Positions 11,001 through 18,942 of a stretch of DNA of 64,000 bases are shown in pieces (position 1 is the stretch's first letter; each line of letters begins with the position of its first letter). The stretch comes from Mucilaginibacter tundrae (lineage in GTDB: Bacteria; Bacteroidota; Bacteroidia; Sphingobacteriales; Sphingobacteriaceae). Under the pieces are notes generated by a model. The model worked only from the letters and a program-made list of their open reading frames with translations. It searched no databases and was not told the DNA's origin. Position numbers and translations under genes: made by a program. Location: positions 62,001-126,000 of the forward strand of contig NZ_JACCBZ010000005.1 of the NCBI RefSeq assembly GCF_013408825.1, given 5' to 3'.

Positions 11001-11125
11001 TAACCGCTTCAATGCTTAGTAGCGAAATTAACCAGATGGACAGCGCAGGAATGAACGATTTTATATTAAAGCCATTCGACCCTAAAACCCTATTCGAGAA
11101 ACTAAGCAAATATCAAAAAGTATAA
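8003..11125 (+). CDS. Soluble hybrid sensor histidine kinase/response regulator (GAF-PAS4-HisKA-HATPase-REC)
   Basis: A 1040-residue two-component hybrid kinase with no signal peptide or membrane helix, so it should sense a cytoplasmic signal. Domain order: GAF about residues 25-165; four PAS domains at about 175-290, 296-415, 416-540 and 541-660; HisKA around 675-740 with phospho-acceptor His682 in SHEIRTPLNAVIG; HATPase around 785-900 with DTGIGI and GGTGLGLAIS; and a C-terminal receiver from about 918 with phospho-Asp969 in VLMDIHMPVMGG. PAS2-4 resemble each other strongly and look like internal duplications. No HPt domain or DNA-binding partner is adjacent. The start is a GTG 8 bp after glyA. 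The target pathway cannot be read from the sequence. Confidence 0.93.
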   Translation: MAKTETSPENENKRLTALNSYNVLDTLPEKEYDAITRLASYICQVPIALISLIDEDRQWFKSKFGIDVGETPRADAFCNYTILDDKILEINNTLESDLFKDNVFVTGAPDVRFYAGAPLIDPAGHRLGSLCVIDQVPRKLTAEQKDALRTLADEVMSHLLLKKQKQELEESLAVHKDFYRLFNSSPEIHLVADRDSNIELINDAIENVLGYTPQQAIGQSLWQFVVGQNREQFVPVIEKAITSKQAFEIETETITADKGVRWIGWCAITKEGKWYASGRDITYQKKLLAELEQLSLVASKVYNGVIISNANDEVIWTNEAFEKITGYSLSDLKDQRLREVLKGTPTPDQKQKLDLSISKKESYQADLLIHRKDGKPIWISVVNSVVHNAEGKIDKFIRIVIDITLRKNAEKDLDILSFAARKSPSGTLIRDKDGKVIWMNEALERILGYTLEEVRGKTLGKRLMGEESNVAGFDKAEEAVKQRKPYELELKIYRKDGSSIWAYFSNSPLLNEMGEVERQITVAVDITERKAAEEQLKLLSLVASSTTSGVVINNRNGKVEWINSAFEKITGYNINDVKDKHLGDALKGELTDVSIIERARRLSQNKQSFEVDLLAYRKDGQPLWISVINSVILTPDGDVDKYIEVIIDITSKKKVELELIAAKEQALQLNRAKDMFISVMSHEIRTPLNAVIGMSRLLIDNNPLESQKENLDILQFSAENLMTLINDVLDFTKIETGNIELEKTEVNLREMVHRVVNSMQYRVSEKNIYLNETIDESIPEFIIADSARLVQVLLNLVNNAIKFTDIGGVTIDLKVLEETNGNSRIRFAVTDTGIGIANDKLGTIFESFKQAEADTTRKYGGTGLGLAISKRLVELYDSRINVDSVLGQGSTFWFIITFNKAKHHTNTTNDKMEIGLRLNVLVVDDNQINRILVNKVLQKWGTQVDFAENGQEAVDKITSNMNYDVVLMDIHMPVMGGIEATQIIRSKIDAYFQQLPIIALTASMLSSEINQMDSAGMNDFILKPFDPKTLFEKLSKYQKV

Positions 11126-11129
11126 ATGT

Positions 11130-11145
11130 AACGCTATTTAGCGTT
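11130..11145. terminator. Short hairpin between convergent genes
   Basis: AACGCT-ATTT-AGCGTT forms a 6-bp stem in the 12-bp gap between the hybrid kinase stop and the amidohydrolase stop, overlapping the latter. It could act as a shared bidirectional terminator, but it has no clear T-run. Confidence 0.3.
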
Positions 11146-12118
11146 TCAACCCTAATATCCTGTCGGCATTTAAATAGGCTATTTTTTCTTTATCGGCTAC
11201 AGGAAGATCCATTGCATCTAAAAATGCTTTGCCCTGCGCGTTGCTACTAAATGGATAATCCACCGAGAACATAATATTATCAATGCCAAAAGTTTCAATA
11301 GCTATTTTTAGTGGCGGCTGTGTAAATAATCCACTAGTGGTAATATAAACCTGATCTTTTAACGTTTGGCTGATGGTACGCTGATTGGCCGCACTTTCAT
11401 TTGGCCTGAACATATTATCGCAACGTGCCATCATCATCGGTAACATTTCGCCCATATGGCCGATGATTAGTTTTAGCTTAGGATATTTATCAAATGTCCC
11501 CGAAATAATTAATCTCAAAACATGAATAGCGGTTTCTGAATGCCAGCCCCATCCCGCTACAGATAATATGGTGCCTGACTGTTTGGGTAACTCACTATAG
11601 TAAGCATCCTTAACGGCCTTAGGCGGAATCCCCGGATGCAGGTATATAGGTACCCCTAATTCCTCTGCTTTTTGCAGTATGGGGCCATATTTATCATCAT
11701 CCAAAAACTCGTTATTAGTTAAACCATTTATCAATGCGCCAACAAACTGGTAAGTTTTAACGGTTCGCTCTAATTCCTCCGCGGCCGCTTGCGGATTGGT
11801 AGTGGGTAAATGCGCGAATACCGCGAACCTATCCGGCTCTGAAGATATTTTCTCCGCCAGTAAATCATTGTACTTTCGGGCAAATGCCGGCCCGTCTTCC
11901 GCGCTTAATATGTTTGCTCCAAGACTAACAACCGACAACACCTGTACGCTAATCTCACTCTCATTCATGGATTTTAACCGCTCACCGGTAACGTCTGCCA
12001 ATACAGGTGCAAGTTTTTGCATCATGGGTGATTGGTCAAAGCCGCCTTGTTTATCTTTAGGGATAAGGGCTATCATTTCAGGAAATACAACGTGTTCTTC
12101 AAGGGTTACAATACGCAT
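11138..12118 (-). CDS. Amidohydrolase-2 (ACMSD/resorcylate decarboxylase-like) metal enzyme
   Basis: TIM-barrel metal-dependent hydrolase or decarboxylase of the amidohydrolase_2 family, 326 residues. The N-terminal metal motif is LEEH (residues 6-9) rather than HxH, as in gamma-resorcylate decarboxylase-type members. Later ligands are visible as YLHPG near residue 160, the IIGHMGE stretch near 218 and SVDYPF near 284. The family includes decarboxylases acting on aromatic acids (2-amino-3-carboxymuconate semialdehyde, resorcylate), so a non-hydrolytic decarboxylation is plausible, but the substrate cannot be assigned. It is convergent with the hybrid kinase and lies just downstream of comF on the same strand, with about 70 bp between. 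Confidence 0.82.
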   Translation of the reverse strand: MRIVTLEEHVVFPEMIALIPKDKQGGFDQSPMMQKLAPVLADVTGERLKSMNESEISVQVLSVVSLGANILSAEDGPAFARKYNDLLAEKISSEPDRFAVFAHLPTTNPQAAAEELERTVKTYQFVGALINGLTNNEFLDDDKYGPILQKAEELGVPIYLHPGIPPKAVKDAYYSELPKQSGTILSVAGWGWHSETAIHVLRLIISGTFDKYPKLKLIIGHMGEMLPMMMARCDNMFRPNESAANQRTISQTLKDQVYITTSGLFTQPPLKIAIETFGIDNIMFSVDYPFSSNAQGKAFLDAMDLPVADKEKIAYLNADRILGLKR

Positions 12119-12186
12119 AATAGATTTATTTAATAATGTTCAAAGCAACCAATAATCAATCCAAAACCGGCATTGTATCAATTTGT

Positions 12187-12885
12187 TTACTCCGCGTATG
12201 CAATGGTGGCGATGCTCAGCTTTACACCATCAATTTTCAGCAACTCCACTGCGCAAGCTTCCAGCGTTGATCCGGTTGTCACAATATCGTCCACCAATAA
12301 AATGTGTTTGTTTTTTAGCTCTTCAGGATTGATAACTGAAAAAACCTCCTGCATATTCTCAAAGCGGGTAAAGCGCCCTTTTTTTGTTTGCGTTGTTGTA
12401 GCACGTATACGTGCCAGGCTATTATTATCAACCACGGCGTTAAGTTTTTGCGCTAACCCTTCAGCAAAGCAAGTGCTTTGATTGTATCCGCGCTGCTTCT
12501 CCCGCTTTTTGTGCAGCGGCACAGGTATAATCACATCAGCCGAATAAAAAACATCATTCTTAACTAATTGCCCGCCCGCGATGTTCCCCACTGCATGACC
12601 TATTTGCTGCATGCCCTTGTACTTAAGGTGATGTACCAAATTTTGCACCTTACCCCCTTTAGTAAAGTAATATAGTGCATAGGCCGCCTGCACATTAACC
12701 TTGCCCCAAAATTGGCGTGCCACGATATTATCAGGCTGCAAGTGGAAATTAGTAAGCGGCAAACTATATTGGCAACTCGTACAAATAACCTGCTCGTTAG
12801 CCATCAAACTCTCGCCGCAAGCCGGGCAAAGCTGCGGAAAAAGTAACCCAACAAAATCAACAAGATAACTGCGTGATAATTTCAT
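12187..12885 (-). CDS. comF: ComF family phosphoribosyltransferase-like protein
   Basis: ComF-type protein (232 residues), in competent bacteria linked to DNA uptake and single-strand DNA processing. The N-terminus has a four-cysteine zinc finger, C20-P-A-C23 and C35-T-S-C38. The C-terminal half is a type I phosphoribosyltransferase fold with the PRPP-binding loop ILLVDDIVTTGSTLEA. It lies downstream of rlmN on the same strand, separated by about 98 bp that contain a palindromic repeat. Whether this organism is naturally competent cannot be judged here. Confidence 0.9.
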   Translation of the reverse strand: MKLSRSYLVDFVGLLFPQLCPACGESLMANEQVICTSCQYSLPLTNFHLQPDNIVARQFWGKVNVQAAYALYYFTKGGKVQNLVHHLKYKGMQQIGHAVGNIAGGQLVKNDVFYSADVIIPVPLHKKREKQRGYNQSTCFAEGLAQKLNAVVDNNSLARIRATTTQTKKGRFTRFENMQEVFSVINPEELKNKHILLVDDIVTTGSTLEACAVELLKIDGVKLSIATIAYAE

Positions 12886-12923
12886 GCAATGAATTTAGTA
12901 AGAAAAATAAAATTTTTAGATTT

Positions 12924-12955
12924 TTTGTCATTCTGAGCGGAGCGAAGAATGACAA
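12924..12955. repeat. Intergenic hairpin repeat, GTCATTCTGAGCGGAGCGAAGAAT type, copy 2
   Basis: A full palindromic unit: TTGTCATTC pairs with GAATGACAA (9 bp) around a 13-nt loop. The first 27 bases are identical to copy 1 at 4022-4048. It sits between rlmN and comF, so if these are cotranscribed it would fold in their mRNA. Confidence 0.8.
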
Positions 12956-12983
12956 TGAGATAAATGACAAGAAGGATATGAGA

Positions 12984-14051
12984 TTATTCCTGAACCGCAG
13001 CCGCTTTATCCTTAATAGCCAATTGCCCGCAAGCAGCATCAATATCCTTACCGCGACTGCGGCGCAAATGAGTATTAACACCCTGGCTTTTTAAATAATT
13101 AGCAAATTTCTCCACCTTATCCTCACCTGCATTGATAAAATTGGCGAAAGCAATTGGGTTGTACTCGATTATATTCACTTTGCAGGGCAGGTGCTTGCAA
13201 AACTTGGCCAGTTCAACAGCATCCTGTATATTATCGTTAAACCCGTCAAATATAATATACTCGTAAGTAACTGGGTTTTTGGTTTTGGCGTAGTAATATT
13301 TAAGGGCTTCGGCTAATGCGTTTAAGGAGTTTTGCTCATTTATCGGCATTATGGTATTGCGCTTTTCATCGTTGGCGGCATGCAAGCTGAGCGCGAGGTT
13401 AAATTTTACCTCATCATCGCCCAGTTTCTTAATCATTTTAGCGATGCCGGCAGTTGATACTGTGATCCTTTTTGCCGCCATATTTAAACCATCTTCGCTC
13501 GTGATCTTCTCTATTGAGTCCATCACGTTTTTATAATTCAGCAAAGGTTCGCCCATACCCATGTAAACAATATTGCTTAAAGGGATGCCGTAGTTTTCCT
13601 GGGCTTGTTTGCTGATAAGCACTACCTGGTCATAAATTTCATCGGGATTTAGGTTGCGTTTCCGCTCCATATATCCTGTAGCACAAAATTTACATGTAAG
13701 GCTACAACCCACCTGAGATGATACACAGGCCGTCATTCGGCCTGGAGTGGGGATTAAAACGCCCTCAATCAGGTGCGCATCGTGCAAAATAAAAGAATTT
13801 TTTATAGTTTTATCAGCACTAAACTGTGAATTGTTAATTTTGACATTATTTATTACAAAATTATCATGCAGTATAATGCGCAGTTCCTTTGAAATATTGC
13901 TCATATCGTCAAAAGAAGAACATGACTTTTTCCAAAGCCATTCGTAAACCTGTTTCGCCCTAAAGCTCTTTTCACCCATACGGGTAAAGTGCTCCTGCAA
14001 GGTTTGCAAGCTTATATTACGGATGTCTATTTTCTCTTTTACGATGTTCAC
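12984..14051 (-). CDS. rlmN: 23S rRNA (adenine-2503-C2)-methyltransferase RlmN
   Basis: Radical-SAM enzyme that methylates C2 of A2503 in 23S rRNA and of A37 in some tRNAs. It carries the 4Fe-4S motif CSLTCKFC (CxxxCxxC) near residue 105, the family motif MGMGEPLLNY, and SLHAANDEKR with RRSRGKDIDAACGQLA near the C-terminus, where the second catalytic Cys sits. The open frame extends to a TTG at 14069, but that TTG overlaps a TAnnTTTG promoter element on this strand. I prefer the GTG at 14051 (MNIVKEKIDIRN), giving 355 residues. It is divergent from the next amidohydrolase. Confidence 0.95.
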   Translation of the reverse strand: MNIVKEKIDIRNISLQTLQEHFTRMGEKSFRAKQVYEWLWKKSCSSFDDMSNISKELRIILHDNFVINNVKINNSQFSADKTIKNSFILHDAHLIEGVLIPTPGRMTACVSSQVGCSLTCKFCATGYMERKRNLNPDEIYDQVVLISKQAQENYGIPLSNIVYMGMGEPLLNYKNVMDSIEKITSEDGLNMAAKRITVSTAGIAKMIKKLGDDEVKFNLALSLHAANDEKRNTIMPINEQNSLNALAEALKYYYAKTKNPVTYEYIIFDGFNDNIQDAVELAKFCKHLPCKVNIIEYNPIAFANFINAGEDKVEKFANYLKSQGVNTHLRRSRGKDIDAACGQLAIKDKAAAVQE

Positions 14052-14056
14052 TTTTG

Positions 14057-14064
14057 CAAAGGTA
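14057..14064 (-). promoter_or_regulatory. Candidate -7 promoter element of rlmN
   Basis: On the minus strand this reads TACCTTTG, a match to TAnnTTTG, ending six bases before the GTG at 14051. Transcription would begin a few bases before the start codon. No clear -33 TTTG box is visible. Confidence 0.4.
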
Positions 14065-14206
14065 CTCAATTTAAAAAAATGTTGCTTTTTTTTAAGTCAT
14101 CTTTTTTATTTAATTAATAAACAATAACTTTAAGTTAATTATATTGTTTAAATGATAGGAACGGGTTTTAAAAAAAGATTTATATGAAGATGCTAAGTTT
14201 TATTTG

Positions 14207-15376
14207 ATGAAAAGTTTTACTGCCGATTACGTTTTTCCTGTTTATGCCGATCCTATCAAGAATGGAATTGTTACTGTTGATGAGGGTGGAAAAATCCTCT
14301 CTGTTTCAGATTTAACATCAAGTACTGATCCCCCTCCCGAAAAATTGAGTGGTATAATCTGTCCCGGATTTGTTAATACCCATTGCCATTTGGAACTTTC
14401 GCATATGCTGGGGAAAGTGCCAACCAAAACAGGTCTGGTTGATTTTATTAAAGAAATAACCAAACAACGGGGCACTACCGACGATGGCCTGATTGCCGCG
14501 GCTGCCGAGAAGGCCGATAATGATATGTTTGAAAACGGCATTGTTGCCGTTGGCGATATATCAAACAATAACAGTACCATAGCTATTAAAGCTAAAAGCA
14601 AATTACACTACCATACTTTTGTTGAAATTTTCGGCTTTTTACCTAATAGGGCCGAAGAACTTTTTGAAAATGCATTAAACCTGATGGCGGAGTTTAAGAA
14701 ACAATCGGTTTCTATAACACCGCATGCGCCGTATTCAGTATCAAAGGAACTATTCAGGCTGATCAAAAAATATTGCGAAACGCATAATAACCCCCTAAGT
14801 ATTCATAACCAGGAGTGTGATGATGAAAATAAATTTTTCAGGTATAAATTAGGGAAGTTTACGGAGTTGTATGAATATTTCGGTATGGATATAACCCATT
14901 TTAAGCCGCAGGCCCGTAACTCCATGCAATCCATAGTCCCGCTTTTAACCAGTAAGCAGCAAATATTGATGGTGCATAACACTTGTACTAATTTAAAAGA
15001 TATCTATTTCCTTAAACGCTTCGACCGTAAAATTAATTGGTGTTTTTGCCCTAATGCTAATTTGTATATCGAACATAAATTACCTAAGATCAATCTTTTT
15101 GTTGATCAGGGTTTTAACATTACCCTGGGAACCGATAGCCTTGCATCAAACCAGAGTTTAAGTATTTTGAGTGAAATGCAAACTATACAAAACAAGTATC
15201 CGGCTATCAGCACAGCTAAACTGGTGGAATGGGCCACCATAAATGGTGCCGAATTTTTAGGCATTGATCACCAAAAAGGTACATTAGAAACTGGTAAAAC
15301 CCCCGGTCTTAATTTAATAACCAATGTTAATGGGCTAAATTTAACACCCGAATCAAAAGTTAAAAGATTAATTTAG
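14207..15376 (+). CDS. Amidohydrolase (cytosine/aminofutalosine deaminase-like)
   Basis: Metal-dependent amidohydrolase of the chlorohydrolase/ATZ-TRZ deaminase group, 389 residues. Visible ligands are HCHLELSH (HxH) near residue 59, PHAPYSVS near 178, HNQE near 200, a VHNTC segment near 260 and GTDSLASN near 310. The order fits an aminohydrolase acting on a ring amine. Some members of this group act in the futalosine menaquinone route or on S-adenosylhomocysteine-type substrates, but I see no neighbour to decide. The start is the ATG at 14207, one codon after a TTG. A seven-codon frame (14184-14207) ends in TGATG overlapping this start, so translation may be coupled. Confidence 0.8.
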   Translation: MKSFTADYVFPVYADPIKNGIVTVDEGGKILSVSDLTSSTDPPPEKLSGIICPGFVNTHCHLELSHMLGKVPTKTGLVDFIKEITKQRGTTDDGLIAAAAEKADNDMFENGIVAVGDISNNNSTIAIKAKSKLHYHTFVEIFGFLPNRAEELFENALNLMAEFKKQSVSITPHAPYSVSKELFRLIKKYCETHNNPLSIHNQECDDENKFFRYKLGKFTELYEYFGMDITHFKPQARNSMQSIVPLLTSKQQILMVHNTCTNLKDIYFLKRFDRKINWCFCPNANLYIEHKLPKINLFVDQGFNITLGTDSLASNQSLSILSEMQTIQNKYPAISTAKLVEWATINGAEFLGIDHQKGTLETGKTPGLNLITNVNGLNLTPESKVKRLI

Positions 15377-15380
15377 TTGC

Positions 15381-16889
15381 ATGCTTTCAAAAATCAGGTT
15401 TGCTGTTTTATTGCTGATCATTTGCACCGCTTGTAAAGCATCTGCCCAAAACAGCCCTGTAGTAAAAACTGATAAAGGATATATTCGAGGTGTAATTGAA
15501 GATCAAATACAGGTTTTTAAAGGTGTGCCTTATGCTGCCCCACCTGTTGGCACCTTAAGGTTTATGCCGCCGATTGGGCACGCTTTATGGGCGGATACCT
15601 TATCCGCAATAAAATTTGGTTCCGTAGCCACGCAAACATCTGGTAATAAAATAATAGGTTCCGAAGATTGCCTATCATTAAATTTATATACACCCAAAGC
15701 CGATAATCATAAACGCGCGGTAGTAGTTTGGGTACATGGCGGCAGCATGACCAACGGCTCGGGCAAAGGGATGAACGGACACGCTTTTGCTGATAACGAT
15801 GATATTGTGACCATCACCATTAATTACCGTTTAGGTGCGTTCGGATTTTTGTATTTGGGCGATGTAGACAAGCGTTATGCGGAATCGGGCAACTGTGGTG
15901 TGTTGGATGTAATTGCCGCGCTTAAATGGATCAACAAAAATATAGCGGCCTTTGGCGGCGACCCGAAACGGTTAACCCTCATGGGCGAATCGGCAGGGGC
16001 GAAGCTCATCAGCGCCGTACTTGTATCGCCACAATCAAAAGGATTATTCAGTCAGTACATTGCTGAAAGCGGCTCGGTACAATGTATCCGCGATACCGTA
16101 ACAGCTAAAAATGAGCGGTTACGCATTTTGCATCAAATGAACCTTGGTCAGCCGGGTGTGAAAAAGCTCTTGACAATGCCTGCTGATTCCATCATGAAGA
16201 TACAGGGGATCGTTTGCGAAGGCATTGGTGGTAACTCTTTCTTCGGGCCGGTTTATGATGGGGAAGTGATTAAAGAAGATGGCTATAAATATGCGGCAAG
16301 TGCTAACCTCCCCCGTATAAAAGCGCTCATCGGCACCAATGAATATGAAGCAGCTTTATTCTTTAATCCAAACGAAGACCTGGATAGAGATAACAAAGTT
16401 TATTTAAAAGCCTTATTTGGTGATGAATACCCTATAATTTATGCCGGATATCATCAGCAATTAAAAACAGACTCGCCTTACGCCGCCGGAGTAAAAGTGT
16501 TAACGCAGTACATGTACCAAATGCATTCTTATCGTTTTGCAAAAATACTGGCGCAAAATAATATTCCTGTGTGGTTATATCGTTTTAAATATGACGATGG
16601 TAAACCTTTCGGCGCCAAACACGCCCAGGAGCTGCAATACATCTGGAACACCCGCGACGTAAATTCCATAACCGATAGTGCCAAAAAGCAATTAACTATT
16701 AATATGCATGGCGCATGGGTAGCATTCATCAAAACTGGCAATCCCAACATCGCCACCTTACCACAATGGCCCGGCTATAACAACAATACCCGCCAAATAA
16801 TGGCGTTTGATACTACTGATAAAGTGATCGGTTTGAAAGAAGTTTATAACGATACCAGCTTCCCATCGCAGGTATTTATGTTGAAATAA
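15381..16889 (+). CDS. Type-B carboxylesterase, secreted
   Basis: Alpha/beta-hydrolase of the carboxylesterase type B (para-nitrobenzyl esterase) family, 502 residues. A hydrophobic N-terminus ending ASAQ suggests signal peptidase I cleavage and periplasmic export. Hallmarks are FKGVPYAAPPVG near residue 45, the EDCLSLNLYTP block, the oxyanion HGG motif in VWVHGGS, and the nucleophile Ser204 in GESAGA. The late GAKHAQEL segment carries the expected catalytic His. It follows the amidohydrolase stop by only 4 bp, so the pair is probably one operon. The natural substrate is unknown. Confidence 0.88.
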   Translation: MLSKIRFAVLLLIICTACKASAQNSPVVKTDKGYIRGVIEDQIQVFKGVPYAAPPVGTLRFMPPIGHALWADTLSAIKFGSVATQTSGNKIIGSEDCLSLNLYTPKADNHKRAVVVWVHGGSMTNGSGKGMNGHAFADNDDIVTITINYRLGAFGFLYLGDVDKRYAESGNCGVLDVIAALKWINKNIAAFGGDPKRLTLMGESAGAKLISAVLVSPQSKGLFSQYIAESGSVQCIRDTVTAKNERLRILHQMNLGQPGVKKLLTMPADSIMKIQGIVCEGIGGNSFFGPVYDGEVIKEDGYKYAASANLPRIKALIGTNEYEAALFFNPNEDLDRDNKVYLKALFGDEYPIIYAGYHQQLKTDSPYAAGVKVLTQYMYQMHSYRFAKILAQNNIPVWLYRFKYDDGKPFGAKHAQELQYIWNTRDVNSITDSAKKQLTINMHGAWVAFIKTGNPNIATLPQWPGYNNNTRQIMAFDTTDKVIGLKEVYNDTSFPSQVFMLK

Positions 16890-16969
16890 GTTTCTTTTCT
16901 GTAATATAATTATAGCCAATCACAATCAAATTGATTTACGATCAAAACATTACTATTTTTGGACGGAAC

Positions 16970-17064
16970 AAGCCCCACCCAACCCTCCCCGGAAGGGAGG
17001 GCTTCAAGATTAATAAGTAAACAAAGTAAAGTCTCCCTTACCGGGGGAGATTTAGAGGGGGCTT
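16970..17064. repeat. CTCCCC-type palindromic element, copy A (two arms)
   Basis: The left arm begins AAGCCCCACCCAACCCTCCC. The right arm, read in reverse complement, begins AAGCCCCCTCTAAATCTCCC. The two are imperfect inverted repeats about 34 bp long enclosing an AT-rich core. The right end is 5 bp before the acyP ATG, so the element forms most of the leader. Related copies lie at 18943 and 38008. Confidence 0.8.
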
Positions 17065-17069
17065 GGATT

Positions 17070-17354
17070 ATGAAGCATTTAGATATTACCGTTAAAGGCA
17101 AAGTACAAGGCGTATCCTTCCGCATGTCGACCAAAGCCGTTGCCGATCAGTTGGGCGTGCGTGGTTATATTAAAAATGCGGAGAATGGGGATGTACTGAT
17201 CGCGGCCGAAGCTAAAAGCGGCTTGCTGGATATGTTTTTGGATTGGTGCAAAGAAGGCCCGGAAAAAGCAGAAGTAACCTCCGTTGAGTCGCATGAAGGC
17301 GAATTAAAAAACTATCGTAATTTTGAGGTAGTGAAAAAGAACTTTTTGTGGTAG
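17070..17354 (+). CDS. acyP: Acylphosphatase
   Basis: Small enzyme that hydrolyses acyl phosphates. The 94-residue product starts MKHLDITVKGKVQGVSFR, with the phosphate-binding loop GKVQGVSFR, catalytic Arg18 and Asn36 in GYIKNAENGDV. The open frame runs upstream to 16959, but those 37 extra codons lie in the CTCCCC repeat and match nothing in the family, so the ATG at 17070 is the real start. The stop overlaps the next gene's GTG start by 7 bp, suggesting translational coupling with the flippase. Confidence 0.92.
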   Translation: MKHLDITVKGKVQGVSFRMSTKAVADQLGVRGYIKNAENGDVLIAAEAKSGLLDMFLDWCKEGPEKAEVTSVESHEGELKNYRNFEVVKKNFLW

Positions 17355-18928
17355 AGAACACCTTTAAATCACCAGAAAAACCATTGTCAACAGCTAAAAA
17401 ATTCGCGGGCCAAACCGCGGTATACGGCATAAGCACCATTGCTAGCAGGGTGCTTACTTTTTTTCTTACTCCGCTTTATACCTGGGCCTACCCAACAGCA
17501 GCATATGGTATATTAACAACCATGTACAGCTATGTTTCTATGACGAATGCTTTACTGTCGTTCGGGATGGAAACTACCTTCTTTCGCTACCTTAACAAGC
17601 ATGCCGATAACAAGCAACGTGTTTATAATAACGCCTTTGCTTCGGTATTTGCTATAACCATCATATTCTTGCTATGCTCATTGCCATTTATTGGTAACAT
17701 TGCCAATTTTGTGGACATCAGCCATGCGCAAAAAATGGCTTCCAAAGGCATCCATGTAGCGGCTGCAACCGGTACCACCCACGTCGACTTTGTAAAATAT
17801 GTTTATCTTTTCCTGTCGATAGTAATCATAGACGCCTGGTGTGCCATTCCTTTCGCCAAGATCCGCGCAGATGGCCGGCCATCCAGATACGGCTTGATCA
17901 AGCTGGCAAGCGTTTTAGTGTTTATTGCTTTTAACGTTACTTTTATAGTAGTAATACCTTTTTGGCTGAAACATAATTTGTTGGGTTCGGGTTGGATAAT
18001 GCAATGGTATACCAAAGGTTGGGTAGGCTATGTGTTTGTATCTGAACTTTTGTCGAGTATTGTTACGCTATTACTCTTACTGCCTGAACTATTAAAAATA
18101 AGGTTTGATTTTGATACAGCAATGCTGTGGAATATGTACAGTTATAGCTGGCCGGTGCTCATTGCCAATTTATCCTACCTGGTTAATGAAAACATGGATA
18201 AGATATTATTAGGCAAGTTGCTACCACATGGTAGTTTGAACGATGTAGGTATATATGGGGCCTGCGCCAAAATATCGCTGTTCCTCAGTATTTTTGTAAA
18301 CGCCTTCAGGTTAGGCGCTGAGCCGTTCTTTTTCAATCACGCCAAAAATAAAAATGCAGGCCAAACTTATGCCCGCATTATGGATTACTTTGTGATTGCG
18401 GTATGTGTGATATTTATCGCGCTCATAGCAAATATTCAAATCCTGAAATATTTTGTACACGGGGCAAATGCAACCCAAACAGCCCTCTATTGGACAGGTT
18501 TGCGTGTAGTACCTCCATTGGTATTCGGTTATGTAAGTCTTGGGATTTACATGAACTTATCGGTATGGTACAAACTGTCCGATCAAACTAAATACGGCTT
18601 ATATATATCGGGTATAGGCGCTATTTTAACTATTGTGTTGAATGTTATTTTTATCCCGAAATATAGTTATATGGCTTCTGCATGGGTTTCATTGATAGCT
18701 TATGCTACCATGATGATACTATCCTACATCTGGGGACAAAAAAACTACCCAATACCGTATAATATTAAAAAGAACCTTGCTTATATTATATCGTCGGCAA
18801 TAGTGGTTTACTTTTCTTTCTACGTATTTAACCGTAATTTATACATAGGCGATGCCATGTTATTATTATATGCTGCTGCCGCATTTTATTTTGAACGCGA
18901 TAACCTAAAGGCTATATTTAAACGATAA
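17348..18928 (+). CDS. Polysaccharide flippase (MOP/Wzx-like membrane protein)
   Basis: Multi-pass membrane protein of 526 residues with about 12-14 predicted hydrophobic helices, in the oligosaccharide flippase/polysaccharide biosynthesis family (MOP superfamily). The N-terminal segment FAGQTAVYGISTIASRVLTF is typical. Such proteins move lipid-linked glycans or related lipids across the inner membrane. It has a GTG start overlapping the acyP stop by 7 bp. There are no glycosyltransferases next to it, so it is not part of an obvious surface-polysaccharide cluster and the substrate is open. A CTCCCC-type repeat follows its stop. Confidence 0.87.
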   Translation: MVENTFKSPEKPLSTAKKFAGQTAVYGISTIASRVLTFFLTPLYTWAYPTAAYGILTTMYSYVSMTNALLSFGMETTFFRYLNKHADNKQRVYNNAFASVFAITIIFLLCSLPFIGNIANFVDISHAQKMASKGIHVAAATGTTHVDFVKYVYLFLSIVIIDAWCAIPFAKIRADGRPSRYGLIKLASVLVFIAFNVTFIVVIPFWLKHNLLGSGWIMQWYTKGWVGYVFVSELLSSIVTLLLLLPELLKIRFDFDTAMLWNMYSYSWPVLIANLSYLVNENMDKILLGKLLPHGSLNDVGIYGACAKISLFLSIFVNAFRLGAEPFFFNHAKNKNAGQTYARIMDYFVIAVCVIFIALIANIQILKYFVHGANATQTALYWTGLRVVPPLVFGYVSLGIYMNLSVWYKLSDQTKYGLYISGIGAILTIVLNVIFIPKYSYMASAWVSLIAYATMMILSYIWGQKNYPIPYNIKKNLAYIISSAIVVYFSFYVFNRNLYIGDAMLLLYAAAAFYFERDNLKAIFKR

Positions 18929-18942
18929 AAAAATATCAATAA

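Noticed and set aside
12925..12955. Terminator between rlmN and comF
   Set aside because: The hairpin belongs to a repeat and has no T-run on the coding strand.
16959..17069. N-terminal extension of acylphosphatase
   Set aside because: The 37 extra codons are repeat sequence; the family starts at the ATG at 17070.
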